A stretch of 64,000 bases of DNA. Source: Aphidius gifuensis. Lineage: Eukaryota > Arthropoda > Insecta > Hymenoptera > Braconidae. Positions 49,656 through 60,682 of this stretch are shown here, in pieces. Below the pieces are notes generated by a model. That model had not been told where the DNA came from and made no database searches. It saw nothing but the letters and a program-made list of their open reading frames with translations. How positions within the stretch are numbered: the stretch's first letter is position 1; each line of letters starts with the position of its first letter. The DNA is taken from assembly GCF_014905175.1 (NCBI RefSeq), contig NC_057789.1, positions 22,936,555 through 23,000,554 of the forward strand. The letters are read 5' to 3'. The position numbers were made by a program, and so were the translations under genes.

Positions 49656-50949
49656 CCCAGGTAGAAGTAAACGATTGTGCCAGGCCTGGCACAAGCTTGT
49701 GCACAAGGCTCACATGCTTGCGTCTAGCTTGTGCTACAAGCTTGTGCCAAGGTTGTTAAGTGATTGGAAATGTGCCTATGTTACAAGCTTGATGACAAGC
49801 CTCGTGCCAAGGCTCGTGTCAAGACTCGTATTCCAGCCTTGTGCCAAGGCTTGTGCCTCGGGCTTGACTCAAGCTTCCAAAAACAATTTAAAAAAAAATA
49901 TAAATAAATTATTATGGTTAATCTATTATTATTGTTAATTTAATAATTCCGAAATTGTTTTTTTTTAATTCAGACAATTCTATTAAACGATAATAATTAA
50001 ACGAAAAACTAGGGACGCGACGCGGGATCGATCCGGGGCCTCTCACGTGGAAGTCCAATGCACTATCATGTCGACCATCGGGATATTGATAAAAGTGGTC
50101 GTCAAAATTTTTTATATAAATAAATTCTATTGAGACTAAACACAGTCCTCGCGAATGCCTCACACAATAGTCAAAGCCTGATAATTTTTATTTGAAATTT
50201 ATATTAAATTTATATATATAACTACTATAATTTTTTTTTTTTGAGTTAAATATATTTATAAGTCAAGTCTCGTGTCGGGCTTGGTGAAACAATGGGCACC
50301 AGCTTGAAACAAGGCTGTATTACGAGGCTCGTGTGAGGGCGGGAAAAATCAAGGGGACAGTCTTGTGTCGAGCCTGGATTAACAAGGCTTGTCTAGTGAC
50401 TGGAAAAACAGGCTTGACACAACCTTGAAATTTTTAATCTTGTGTGAGGCTTGGAACTAACGATTAACACAGGCTTGGTACAAACAAGTCTTGTGCAATG
50501 ACTGTAAATACAGGCCTGACACGAGCTTGGAATTTTTAACCTTGTGTGAGGCTTGGAATTACCGATTGACACAGGCTTGATACAAGCCTGGACTAGCAAG
50601 TCTTGTGCAATGACTGTAAATACAGGCTTGGTACGAGCTTGGAATTTTTAACCTTGTGTAAGGCTTGGAATTAACGATTGTCACAGGCTTGGTACAAGCC
50701 TGGACTAACAATTCTTGTGCAATGGCTGTAAATACAGGCTCGACACAATCTTGGAAATTTCAACCTTGTGAGAGGCTTGGAATTAACGATTGACACAGGC
50801 TTGGTACAAGCCTGGAATAACAAGTCTTGTGCAATGACTGGAAAAATTCTCTGTGCCAAGCTAGGCACATTCTAGTCCACCAAGGCTAGGAAACACAAGC
50901 TTGTAACAAGCCTGGCACGGCCGTTCACCCTTGTGGGATCCTACCTGGG
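49656..50949. mobile_element. CCC...GGG element filled with GGCTTGTACAAGCC words
   Basis: CCCAGGTAGAAGTAAACGAT at 49656 and GGATCCTACCTGGG ending at 50949, flanked by AA on both sides. The interior is TGCCAGGCCTGGCACAAGCT and AACACAGGCTTGGTACAAGC words, with a tRNA-like block at about 50003-50085. It has no coding capacity; short frames are repeat shadows. A second copy starts at 53630. Confidence 0.85.
50003..50085 (-). repeat. tRNA-like module, copy 1
   Basis: On the minus strand: CGATGGTCGACATGATAGTG (A-box-like), CATTGGACTTCCACG (anticodon-arm-like), then CCCCGGATCGATCCCGCG (B-box-like). A near-identical block is in the second copy at about 56797-56877. Confidence 0.55.
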
Positions 50950-52046
50950 AAGTGAGACAAAAAAGATAGTGGAAAACAAATGTTGGTTTACTTTGTTTGA
51001 TGTAGCTACCCGAGTGGAAATTTTGGTCCGATTCGTAATGTACGCCGGTAGAGATCCGGATCAGATCAGGGAATCCAGATCCGGTTATAATAAGGACCCC
51101 TTAGCAAAATCGAATTGCAAAATGCATATCCAGCATAGATCCGAATTTATACTTAAACCGGATCCGAATTTTGATTTAAGAAAAACAAATATATGCTTTT
51201 ACGGAGGCTAGGAGCCATAGGCTCAGCCGCAGTATTGAATTTATCGGCAAAAAAAGACGTGGTAACATTTGTTGGGGCATGTGGCCAGCGTTACCCGTTG
51301 AAGATTAAAAATTTTCAATACTCCGGCTAGGGCCATTGTTATTTTTATTGCTTAGACATATTTTAACCGTTAATTAACAAAAACATTATTCATATTCAAA
51401 AGAAAGGCAATAGAGTGTTTCACAGCTTCTTTTGGAGCCTTATAAACATTTTATTTCAACTCTATGATGACATTTTTTGATCCGTTTTTTTTATTTTTTT
51501 TTCGGCGAGCCATAACTTTTGTTATAATCAAGATAGAGAGTTCGTATTAAGTTCAAATTATGCGCCTTAAAAAAATCTAATGACGGCATTGGGGTTTTTT
51601 TTTTTTTTTCTCAATAACAGTTTTCGAGCAAAAAAATTAAATATCCGATTTTTTTGTCAAATTTTAGTTTTTTTTTTTTTTCTCAAAAACTATTATAAAT
51701 AAGGGAAAAAACCCATCATGCGGGCGATAGAGTTTTTTAATGCGCTTCTTTTGAGCCTAGTACGAAGTCTCTGGGTTACTTAGTTCGTAAGTTATGAGCG
51801 TTTTTTTTTAGATGCCTATGGCTCCTAGCCTCCGTAAAAAAAAAAAAGCTCATAACTTGCGAACTATGTAACATAGAGTCTTCGTACTAGGTATAAAAGA
51901 AGCGCATTCAAAAACTCTATCGTCCGCATGATGGGTTTTTATTATTATGATTATTTATCACCGGAGGTTTTTTGTTCGTAAAACTTCTCTGTTTAATATT
52001 TCATTATTCTTAAATTATTATTTATGTAACTCAAAATGTTACATAT
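50950..52046. repeat. Truncated CCC element and foldback repeat
   Basis: 51009 begins CCCGAGTGGAAATTTTGGTC with GATCCGGATCAGATC words to about 51180, without a right end. Then comes a foldback: TTTTACGGAGGCTAGGAGCC (51198) against its complement at about 51820, and a second pair (51710-51810 against 51845-51945, CCATCATGCGGGCGATAGAG). No gene. Confidence 0.7.
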
Positions 52047-53577
52047 CCCGAGTAGAAACTTGTTCAGGATAGCCTGAACACTGATCCAGGCCTGATCAGG
52101 ATATCGTAAGGCTATCCCTATTCAAGTAACTCTATCACATCCTGATCAAGCCTGGATCAGGCAACTACATCTTTTTCTTGTTAGATAGCTGATTCAGTCC
52201 GGACAGGACTTGATCAAGATAAAAGTATTAAATTTATTCAATTTTAAATAATTTTTTCTGATTCAAGTCCTGATCCGACTGGATCAGGCTACCCCTATTA
52301 AAGATAGAGTAGGAATGGCCTGATCAGGATAGCATCAGGCTATCTGTATTTATCTCATTAGGTAGTTTGATCCATTCTGGATCAAATCTTGATCAAGAAA
52401 AAATTATTGAATTTTTTTTTCAAATAATTTTTCTGATCAAGATTTGATCCAGAATGGATCAGGCTACTCTATTAAGGATAGAGTAAGGCTAGCTGGATCC
52501 AAAATGGATAAAGAAAAAGTATCAAATTTGCGTCTTGAATTTTACAAATTCAAATTGATCAGGTATAGCATCAGGCAATATTCGTATTTTATCCTTATTA
52601 GAGTAGTTTCCGATCCATTCTGGATTAAATTTGACCAAGAAAAAATTATTGCATTTCTATTTTTTCACAATTTTTTCTTGATCCAGTCTTGATCCAGAAT
52701 GGATCAGGCTACTCTATTAAGTGATAGAGTAAGGCTAGCTGATCCTAAAATGGATGAAGAAACAAGTATCAAATTTGCGTTTAATTTATTAATTAGTGCT
52801 CTGATTTAGATAGTATCAGGTTATCTGTATTTTATCCTTAATAGTAGTTGATCCATATTCTGGATCAACCTTTGATCATTGAAAAAATTATTGCATTTAT
52901 TTTTTTCAAATAATTTTTCTGATCCAAAGTCTTGTCCTGAATCTGACTGTGCCATTCCCTTATGATAAAAATACAGTTAGCCTGATGCTATCCTGATCAG
53001 GCAATTTGTGGTGAACCTATGAGGACCAAATTAGTACGAATTATCGAATGCCTCAATGGCCGAGCGTGTCAAGTACTAGCGTTGTAATCCCGTGGCGAAG
53101 GGTTCGAACCCCAGTCAGCAAATAATTAGTTAGGTAAATTATCAATAGGTCAGTTTGTAATAATAAAGTTTATCTTGTATTCTGTTAAGCGATTTCAAAT
53201 TAAAAAAAAAAAATAAATTTGAAATTATTAATTTTTGAATAAATCATGTATCCTGATCCAGTTTTGATCCGGAATCTGGATCCATAGGATCATGTATCTT
53301 ACCACAGCCTGATCAGGTATCCTGATCCATTCTGGATCCGAACCTACGAAAAGCGTTACATCCTGATCAGGTTCGGATCCAGTATCTGGATCCATTATGG
53401 ATCATGTATCTTTACTACAGCCTGATCAGGTATCCTGATCCATTCTGGATCCAAACCTTACGAAAAAGCGTTACATCCTGATCAGGTTCGGATCCAGTAT
53501 CTGGATCCAGATTGGATTTGAAATCAGGCAAGCCTGATCAGGGCTTGATCCGAACCTGACCTGAATTTCTACTCGGG
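52047..53577. mobile_element. CCC...GGG element filled with GGATCAGG words
   Basis: CCCGAGTAGAAACTTGTTCA at 52047 and AATTTCTACTCGGG ending at 53577, flanked by AT on both sides. Interior words TGATCCAGAATGGATCAGGC alternate with a 115-bp direct repeat unit between about 52440 and 52960. A tRNA-like block is at about 53049-53120. It is related to the 9061 element in word and terminus. Confidence 0.85.
53049..53120 (+). repeat. tRNA-like module
   Basis: GCCTCAATGGCCGAGCGTGT (A-box-like, close to a tRNA-Ser/Leu type start) and GAAGGGTTCGAACCCCAGTC (clean B box and T arm). The acceptor stem does not pair (GCCTCAA against CAGTCAGC), so it is not a normal tRNA. Confidence 0.6.
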
Positions 53578-53629
53578 ATGTTTTTACGTAGAAATTTTAC
53601 AAGTTATAAAAACAGCGCAATGAATAACG

Positions 53630-56600
53630 CCCAGGTAGGAGTAAACGATTGTGCCAGGCCTGGCACAAGGCTCACATGCTTGTGACTAGCTTGTGCTACA
53701 AGCTTGTGCCAAGGTTGTTAAGTGATTGGAAATGTGCCTATGTTACAAGCTTGATGACAAGCCTTGTGCCAAGGCTTTTGCCTCGGGCTTGACTCAAGCT
53801 TCCAAAAACAATTTAAAAAAAATCAATATTACAGTTGCTGAAGCAACTGTGCCTTCCCTTCGGGGGGAATTTTAATTTCAATTTTTAGTCTATTGAAAAT
53901 TGAGGTAACGAATAAAAATGATTCGTGAATAGAAATATTTATTTTTTATTTTTATAATGCGTAAAGTTTATTTAATTTTCGTTCATTTTGCTTGTTCCTT
54001 CATGGGTCATCTCTCATTTCCGAATCAGTTTCTTCACCTTTTAAATTCCTTTGTTTTTATTTATTTTGTTGTACCATGATTTTACTCTGTGAATGTTTAA
54101 AAATCTATTTATAAATTTCCATATTATATTTTTATTTCTTTTTACTTTTTACTTTTCCCTTTGTTGAATTAGGATTTAGTTTTTTATGTCGTTGTCGAAG
54201 TCGTTGTTAAAAGTTTTTAATCTTTTTTATATTTATTTATTTTCAATTCTTTTTTCAGTGCTAATACGTCACCCTTTTTCCTCAAAACTTTCTGCCTCTT
54301 CATTCCACATATATTGAATTCAATCTGAAATATATATTTTTTTAGTAAATTTAGTATCTTTAATTAGTTTTTTTTTTCATCTAAATTTGATTTTTTACTG
54401 TAATCCACTGCCGTCTAATGATATTGTTCTTTTTCTTAATAACCGTCCTGTCATTGAATAATATATAAATTCTACTTCCTCCAGTGCTATTATGATTTTA
54501 TGATTATATCTAAAAAATCAGTACCACTATTAATAATATTGTTTTTTTATTTAAAAAATAATTTAACCTGTAAATGAATTATTCGGTAAATGTACGATTT
54601 CTTTTTATTTTTCTAAACTCGAATTAATTTTTGAATATTTTCATTCTCGTCTTCGTCTTCCAAGTTTTATACTAGACTCTACCGGTATCATTATTTCTTT
54701 TATTATTTATCGATGGGTATATTTCATTAACTTTTCTCACTAATCCGCCAGTGATTGTATATATTTTGTTTATTCAAAACATAGAATAATTGATTATTTC
54801 AATAATCATTCATTTTAAAAACATTTTGTTTGATAAATTTCATTGATAACTGTACTTCAATTAATCCATGATATTTATTTGCAGCCCAAAAAATACACCT
54901 TTATTTTATCGCTTTCATCACTTATGCATGTCGATCGTAATTTTGCCTGTTCTCGTTCGTTTTTCCATTCTTTTGTCTCAATTTTATGTATAATTTTGTG
55001 CTCGAACTGTATCACTGTATTTGAATTTTTAATTTAGTTTTTACCTTATGTTTATTATATTTATTTCTTATTTTTTATATTTACCATATTGTGTTTATTT
55101 TAAATTTGCTATTTTGTAATTTTTCTTTCATCGTTGTATCTTTTTGTTGTGTTTTTTTCATTTAGTTTAATTTTTCTTTTTCGTCATGTTTGGATTATCC
55201 CCTTCTTGTTTTCTTTTTACCCACTTTGATTATATTGGCTGTTGATTTTGAAAAAAATTCCCTTTGATCTGTTTACAAAATTGTTAAAATGATCGATGTT
55301 TCTTTTTTATTGATTCATTATGCAAGTTGTTCTATCGTTTTTGTTTTATTTTATGTCAGAAATTGTGGTTACTGTATGTTGTAAATGAATTGTAACTGAA
55401 TTGTAACTGAAATGGATCAACATTACTATATTTTAGGTGACTTATGTTGACATTCTCTGATATCAATTTGACATTTTATAAATAAAGTAAAATTAAAGAT
55501 TTTTGTTTTAGATAAATATCATTCTTTTCATTCTTTTTTTTTTTTAAATAAATATTTTCAGGGAGAAGTGAAGGGGTAGGAGGATAAAGTGGGAGGAAAG
55601 GAGGGAGGGGTAGTACTATATGTTCCCATATTTATCGTGTTTTTCTTTTTATATTCCTATGAAAAATATATTTTGGAAATATGAATCAGTCTTCTAATTT
55701 ATATTTAAAATATATGTGAATTAATTTGATTATCAAGTTTTAAAAATACTTATTTAATTTACATTGTTTCTATATTTAATTCATATGCACTATATTTATA
55801 TTAAAAGTAAATTTATTTTATATTTTGAAAAAATATAAATTAAATTTGAAGTACATCCAAATTTTTTTGCAATGCTGAAAAAATTTTAAGTAAATTTATT
55901 TTATGTTTTGAAAAAAAAATATAAAAAAACATTTTATTTTTGTATAGATATAGATTACTATATTAAATTAAATGTGACTACATGTAATTAAATTTAATTT
56001 ATATTTTTTTTAAAACATTAATTAAATTAAATTTACATATATTTTAAATATAAATTAAACTTATTTTATATTTCTAATAAATATATTTTTTCCACTTGTG
56101 ATTCAGTGATTTTTCCTTTAAATTTCTCATATTTAATGTATTTTTCTTTATATTTAGTGATCTTACCATGAAATTTTCGTATATTTTCCTTTATATTTAC
56201 TGATATTTATGTGATATTCTCTAATATTTATCGTGTTTTTCTGTATTTTCCTTTTATATTTACTGGTATTTATCAGATATTTTCTCCCATTTTTATCGTA
56301 TTTTTCTTTTATATTCAATGATTTTGTCTTTTAAAATTTCTCACAAATAATTTATATAAATCCCATTATTTATCGTAGTTTTTCTTTATATTCAATGATT
56401 TTTCCTTTAAATTTTTCTATATTTATCGTATTTTTTTCTTTATATTCGGTGTTTTTCTCTCGATATTTTCATATATTTTTCTGTATTTTTCCTTTATATT
56501 TACTGATATTTTCCCCATTTTTATGGTATTTTCTTTTATATTCAGTATTTTTCTTTATATTTACCAAATTTATCGTATTTAGATTAATTATGGTTATAAT

Positions 56601-57568
56601 ATTTTCAGTCTACCATGGTTGGGGGGGGGGTCCAGCTGAAAAGCGAAAACAATAGGAAATTAAAATTCCCTAAAAAAAATATAAATAAATTATTATGGTT
56701 AATCTATTATTATTGTTAATTTAATAATTCCGACATTGTTATTTTTTAATTCAGACAATTCTATTAAACGATAATAATTATAAGCAAAAAACTAGGGACA
56801 CGACGCGGGATCAATTCGGGGACTCTCACGTGGAAGTCCAATGCCCTATCATGTCGACCATCGGGATATTGATAAAAGTGGTCGTCAAAATTTTTTATAT
56901 AAATAAATTCTATTGAGACTAAACACACAGTCCTCGCGAATGCCTCACACAATAGTCAAAGCCTGATAATTTTTATTTGAAATTTATATTAAATTTATAT
57001 ATCTAATTACTATAACTTTTTTTTTTTGAGTTAAATATATGCATAAGTCAAATCTCGTGTCGGGCTTGGTGAAACAATGGGCACCAGCTTGAAACAAGGC
57101 TGTATTACGAGGCTCGTGTAGGGCGGGAAAAATCGAGGGGACAGTCTTGTGTCTAGCCTGGATTAACAAGGCTTGTCTAGTGACTGGAAAAACAGGCTTG
57201 ACACAACCTTGAAATTTTTAATCTTGTGTGAGGCTTGAAACTAACGATTGACACATGCTTGTTACAAGCCTGGACTAACAAGTCTTGTGCAATGACTGTA
57301 AATACAGGCTTGATACGAGCTTGGAATTTTTAACCTTGTGTAAGGCTTGGAATTAACGATTGTCACAGGCTTGGTACAAGCCTGGACTAACAAGTCTTGT
57401 GCAATGACTGTAAATACAGGCTTGACACGAGCTTGGAATTTTTAACCTTGTGTGAGGCTTGGAATTAATGATTGACACAAGCTTGGTACAAGCCTGGAAT
57501 AACAAGTCTTGTGCAATGACTGTAAATACAAGCTTGACACGGGCTTGGAATTTTTAACCTTGTGTGAG
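53630..57568. mobile_element. Second copy of the GGCTTGTACAAGCC element, interrupted
   Basis: 53630-53822 matches the left 170 bp of the 49656 element and 56673-57568 matches its remainder (including the tRNA-like block at 56797-56877). About 2.85 kb of unrelated sequence lies between. The right end stops at 57568 without the CCTGGG terminus. Confidence 0.8.
53863..56672. mobile_element. T-rich insertion with GGGAATTTTAATTTC ends
   Basis: GGGAATTTTAATTTC at about 53865 and its complement GAAATTAAAATTCCC ending at 56670. The plus strand is conspicuously rich in T over most of the element. 56100-56600 is degenerate TTTATCGTATTTTTCTTTATATTCAGTG-type words (shown in parts: TTATCGTATTTTTCTT, TATTCAGTGATTTTTCC). 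55560-55610 is a G-rich patch. No gene; an AATAAAG signal lies near 55480. Confidence 0.6.
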
Positions 57569-58080
57569 GAGTAGTATACATAGGAGGATCCTGGCTCACC
57601 CCCCCGCTGTGATCCCCCTCCCCCCTGCTGCGCCACCCCTTCCCCCCGCGACCCCCCACCGTGATTCGCGATTGATTTCGCGGAATCCGCGGATATCACC
57701 CCGGGGGGTCCGCGAATTAATTTAATTAGGTCAAATCTCCCCGGGGGGTCCTCGAATTAATTAATTAGGTCACTTAATTAATTAATTAGGTCAAATCGCC
57801 ACAGGGGGTCCTCTAATTGATTAATTAGGTCAAATCGTCATGGGGGGTCCGACTTTTCATAAGACGCCATATTGGTTTTTCTATAAGACGCCATATTGGT
57901 TTTTTCTAAAAGACGCCATTTTAAATTTTTGAAATTTTGAAATTCCCGGGTCCCATTTTTCATACGACGCCATATTGTTTTTTTCCGTAAGACGCCATAT
58001 TGGATTTTTTTAAATGTTATCTTTGGTTTCTAAAAGACGCCATCTTGTGTTATTATTATTATTAATGAAAAAAAAATATT
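57569..58080. repeat. Two short tandem-repeat arrays
   Basis: After a C-rich block (57597-57660) there are about four units of GGGGGGTCCTCGAATTAATT-type sequence ending in AATTAGGTCAAATC (57700-57850), then about six units containing AAGACGCCATATTGG (57860-58040). No gene. Confidence 0.8.
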
Positions 58081-58155
58081 TTCCCTAACCGGGATTTGAA
58101 CTCAGACCTTTGGCATGAGAGTTTGGCACGCTATCCTCTGAAACAAACAAGAGAT
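58081..58155 (-). repeat. tRNA-like sequence
   Basis: Minus strand: CAGAGGATAGCGTGCCAAAC, then GGTCTGAGTTCAAATCCCGG and TTAGGGA. A good B box but poor A box and acceptor pairing. Probably tRNA-derived. Confidence 0.5.
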
Positions 58156-58219
58156 TATGCTATTTTCCTGTCGGTAAAAGAATATTCCTTCAAATATTAT
58201 TTAATGAAAAACTAAATTG

Positions 58220-58318
58220 CCTTCGATAGCTCAGTTGGTAGAAGCGATGGACTGTAATTGGTTTGATTAAAATATGAGAGACATCCAGAGGTCGCTGGTT
58301 CGAATCCGGCTCGAAGGA
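58220..58318 (+). tRNA. tRNA-Tyr (GTA) with 25-nt intron
   Basis: Acceptor CCTTCGA pairs with TCGAAGG (discriminator A). The anticodon arm ATGGA / TCCAG carries loop CTGTAA with anticodon GTA at 58254-58256, interrupted at the standard place (after position 37) by an intron at 58258-58282. The T arm GCTGG TTCGAAT CCGGC is perfect. Tyr tRNAs of animals usually have such introns. The D arm has one extra A (GTAGAAGC where GTAGAGC is normal), which weakens its stem, so function is likely but not certain. Confidence 0.88.
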
Positions 58319-58380
58319 ATATTTTTTTTTTTTTATTCATATAAAAACAATGTTGATGGAATTGAAAAAAAAAAAAAAAA

Positions 58381-58460
58381 TTTGTCTTGATGATGGTTTG
58401 AACTGAGGACCAATCATTTTATAGGTTGGAACCTTAGCTCTTGCATCATCAAGACAAATT
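58381..58460 (-). repeat. tRNA-like sequence with extended terminal stem
   Basis: Minus strand: TTGTCTTGATGATGCAAGAG (A-box-like) to CAGTTCAAACCATCATCAAG (B-box-like). TTGTCTTGATGATG pairs with CATCATCAAGACAA over 14 bp, longer than a tRNA acceptor stem. Possibly a degenerate tRNA or tRNA-derived foldback. Confidence 0.5.
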
Positions 58461-58582
58461 ACAGAAAGTATTGTAAATAATTCCATTATTTCATCATCTA
58501 TTTGATGTTTATAAAATAAGTTGTGGAGGGGGTAAATAGGAAGTGGAAGGGATGGAAAAAGAGGGGAGTGGATATCCAGAGG

Positions 58583-58626
58583 TATAAAAGGAATATCATC
58601 AGTTCAGAACTGGTCACTATTCAGTT
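58583..58626 (+). promoter_or_regulatory. Core promoter of the 272-residue gene
   Basis: TATAAAA at 58583-58589, then TCACTA (A at 58616, 33 nt from the TATA start) and TCAGTT at 58621, matching arthropod initiators. Spacing to the ATG at 58660 is about 44 nt. Confidence 0.75.
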
Positions 58627-58659
58627 GAGTTGAGTTGAATAGATATATATTGAAACAAA

Positions 58660-59478
58660 ATGTCAGCATTCATTGATTTCCAAGGATTTCAAGAACCTCA
58701 AGGTTTATTTGTTGTAAAAGAGTTGGTTATCCAACCTATAAATTCAAGATCTTCACCAACTATAAAAATATTCAAACCACCTTGTGAAAAATCACATCTA
58801 ACAGAAGAATATAAAAAAACTGTGAATAATTGTGAAAACAATTATCATGGGATATCTTGGGAAGCTGGTTGTGATCAATATAATAACGTATCAACAATAA
58901 TCATTGAAGAATTAGTTGGAAAGTTTAATTATTTATTTGTCAAAGGTGAAGATAGAAAAAAATGGTTAACATTTATTTTACGTTTTAATCCAATGACAAT
59001 TTTCAATTTGGAAGACCTAGGATGTCCAGATATAAAAATATTAGAGATGGAACATCCAGCAATAAGACATGTGAATTCACATCCTTTATGCAGTTCTTAC
59101 AAATGTGCATATGAAAATGCACAGAGATACAAATACTGGTATATTAAAAAATTTTCAACAAGAGCCAACATGAAAAAATCCATTTTACATTTTTGTGCAG
59201 TTGAAAATATAACTGACTTGACACAAAAAGATATTGCTGCACTTCCAGTGATGGCTATTATAAAATTTGCATCACATCAAATTGATGAAATTTGGGAAAA
59301 ATTATCAGTAGAACAACGTTCAAATCCAACAATTTCAAAATTAAAACGATGTAAAAAACATCCAATACAAAATGATTGTGAAGATGAAGTTGGAATATCT
59401 TATTATGTACTAGAAAAAGATTGTTTAAAATGTAAAGAAGGAACTGATAATGGAGAATTAAATTTTATTAATGAATAA
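58660..59478 (+). CDS. Nuclease-fold-like protein, probable viral/element gene
   Basis: 272 residues, intronless, intact, with its own TATA promoter. It begins MSAFIDFQGFQEPQGLFVVK, followed by GISWEAGC, KFNYLFVKGEDRKKWL and FNLEDLGCPDI, then HPLCSSYKCAYENAQRYKYW. I have seen this pattern (IDFQGF ... VKG..K..W.. ... DLGCP) in repeated insect proteins linked to integrated elements, and the order of motifs resembles a DEDD/RNase-H-fold exonuclease in which the first acidic pair is replaced (DFQ for DxE), so activity is doubtful. Cys/His in the second half and CKKHPIQNDC ... CLKC at the C terminus could bind zinc. Function inferred only; position beside adintovirus genes suggests an element gene. 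Confidence 0.55.
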   Translation: MSAFIDFQGFQEPQGLFVVKELVIQPINSRSSPTIKIFKPPCEKSHLTEEYKKTVNNCENNYHGISWEAGCDQYNNVSTIIIEELVGKFNYLFVKGEDRKKWLTFILRFNPMTIFNLEDLGCPDIKILEMEHPAIRHVNSHPLCSSYKCAYENAQRYKYWYIKKFSTRANMKKSILHFCAVENITDLTQKDIAALPVMAIIKFASHQIDEIWEKLSVEQRSNPTISKLKRCKKHPIQNDCEDEVGISYYVLEKDCLKCKEGTDNGELNFINE

Positions 59479-59872
59479 ATGATGCAAAACCAAATTTTTA
59501 AAAGTTGTTAATTTTTTTAGAATTATCCTTCCTTCCTTTAAATATAAGATATAAAAAAATAAAGATTTAGTTTGTATAATAAAATAATAGAAACAAGTTT
59601 CAACAAGTTTTAACATGTTTGAACAGGAAAAAAAAAAAAAAATACTGACTAGATTTCATTGTTATAAAAATTGATGAATCATCTGACAACAATGGATTAA
59701 ATTTTAGAAAATATACTGAAACATGTTCAAACAGGAATTATTAGCTTTTCTCAAAAGAATATTTTTCACATCTATTGTTATAAATTCCAGAAAAAAGATT
59801 AAAGGATTAAGAGATTAGAATAATAGAAAGTAAAAACTATTTTCTAAGAAGAAAAAAATTTTAGTCGAGATG
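59479..59872. other. Intergenic: 3' flank of the 272-residue gene
   Basis: AAAATAAAG at about 59558 is a likely poly(A) signal. AACATGTTTGAACAGG (about 59613) and AACATGTTCAAACAGG (about 59720) form a near-duplicate pair. No gene. Confidence 0.5.
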
Positions 59873-60112
59873 AGCATCACCTGGTTTTCCTTCCCCCACA
59901 AAATATCAACCAATCACAACGTTCCCCCACTCTTAAAAAACTTATAGTAGGGATAAGCATAACCTGTTTTTCCCTTCTCCCACAAAATATTAACCAATCA
60001 CAACGTTCCCCCACTCTTAGTGAAAAGAGGAAAGGGAACTTTTTCGTTGGTGGGGGACCTGAGATTTAGTATATATTCTCGTGCACAGAGACTAAGCATC
60101 ACTCATCGTTCA
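59873..60112 (+). promoter_or_regulatory. Promoter of the small basic/acidic protein gene, with duplicated CCAAT module
   Basis: A roughly 75-bp direct duplication (59873-59946 and 59949-60021) carries AACCAATCACAACGTTCCCC in each copy. Downstream are TATATATT at 60070 and initiators TCACTC (A at 60101, 31 nt on) and TTCAGTCC (60109). The TATA + TCACT + TTCAGT order is the same as in the neighbouring 58660 gene. Confidence 0.75.
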
Positions 60113-60152
60113 GTCCATCAGCTGTAGTGCGCCCAGTCTTAAAAACCAACAA

Positions 60153-60252
60153 GTAAGTTTAACCATATATTTATAAATTTTTATTAACTTATCAATACTT
60201 TCAATGTTTTTCAATTATTTTGTTAACTACAAAATAACTTTTCCATTTACAG
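60153..60252 (+). other. 5' UTR intron
   Basis: GTAAGT donor at 60153 and TTTCCATTTACAG acceptor ending at 60252, 9 nt before the ATG. Confidence 0.75.
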
Positions 60253-60261
60253 ATATTAAAA

Positions 60262-60603
60262 ATGGGTTTTACAAAAGCAAAGAAACTTCAAAAAGCTAAC
60301 CAACGCAAATCTTTGAAGGATTTAAAGAGGAAAGTAGTATACAAAATTACTAAAGTAGCGAGATTTCCAACATCAAAGTATGGTCCAGCGCTAACAGTTG
60401 AAATCAACAATGAAAATTATGCATATCTACCAAAAAGATTTGCTACACATTTCAATCAAGATGATCAAGAATTTAAGGAGCTAGAAAATGCTGTCAAGAA
60501 AGGAACACTAACCATGGTTCTTGATGGTGAAAATAACCAAGATGTAATATTAGATGATAGTACATATGATCTACGTGATTTCGATGATGATGAGGAAATG
60601 TGA
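60262..60603 (+). CDS. Small protein, putative OB-fold ssDNA-binding protein of the element
   Basis: 113 residues. The basic N terminus (MGFTKAKKLQKANQRKSLKD) leads into VYKITKVARFPTSKYGPALT, YAYLPKRFA and LTMVLDG, then an acidic tail (DLRDFDDDEEM). The strand pattern around K.YGPA...E and LPKR, followed by an acidic C terminus, is what viral and element-encoded single-strand DNA-binding OB folds look like. This is inference by pattern, not a recognised named family. Encoded convergently with the hexon-like gene 79 bp away; repeated AATAAATA after the stop supplies poly(A) signals. Confidence 0.55.
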   Translation: MGFTKAKKLQKANQRKSLKDLKRKVVYKITKVARFPTSKYGPALTVEINNENYAYLPKRFATHFNQDDQEFKELENAVKKGTLTMVLDGENNQDVILDDSTYDLRDFDDDEEM

Positions 60604-60682
60604 ATAAATAAATAAATAAATACACTAAATCAAATTATTTTCGTTTGTTTTTATTTAATTAAAACCATAGGTTACAATTAAT

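Noticed and set aside
49675..50868. Several 60-90-codon frames with repeated CQACIYSHCTRLV-like text
   Set aside because: They are translations of the GGCTTGTACAAGCC filler word, not proteins.
54843..56655. Small Phe/Tyr/Ile-rich frames
   Set aside because: They come from T-rich repeat words and have no membrane-protein-like organisation beyond composition.
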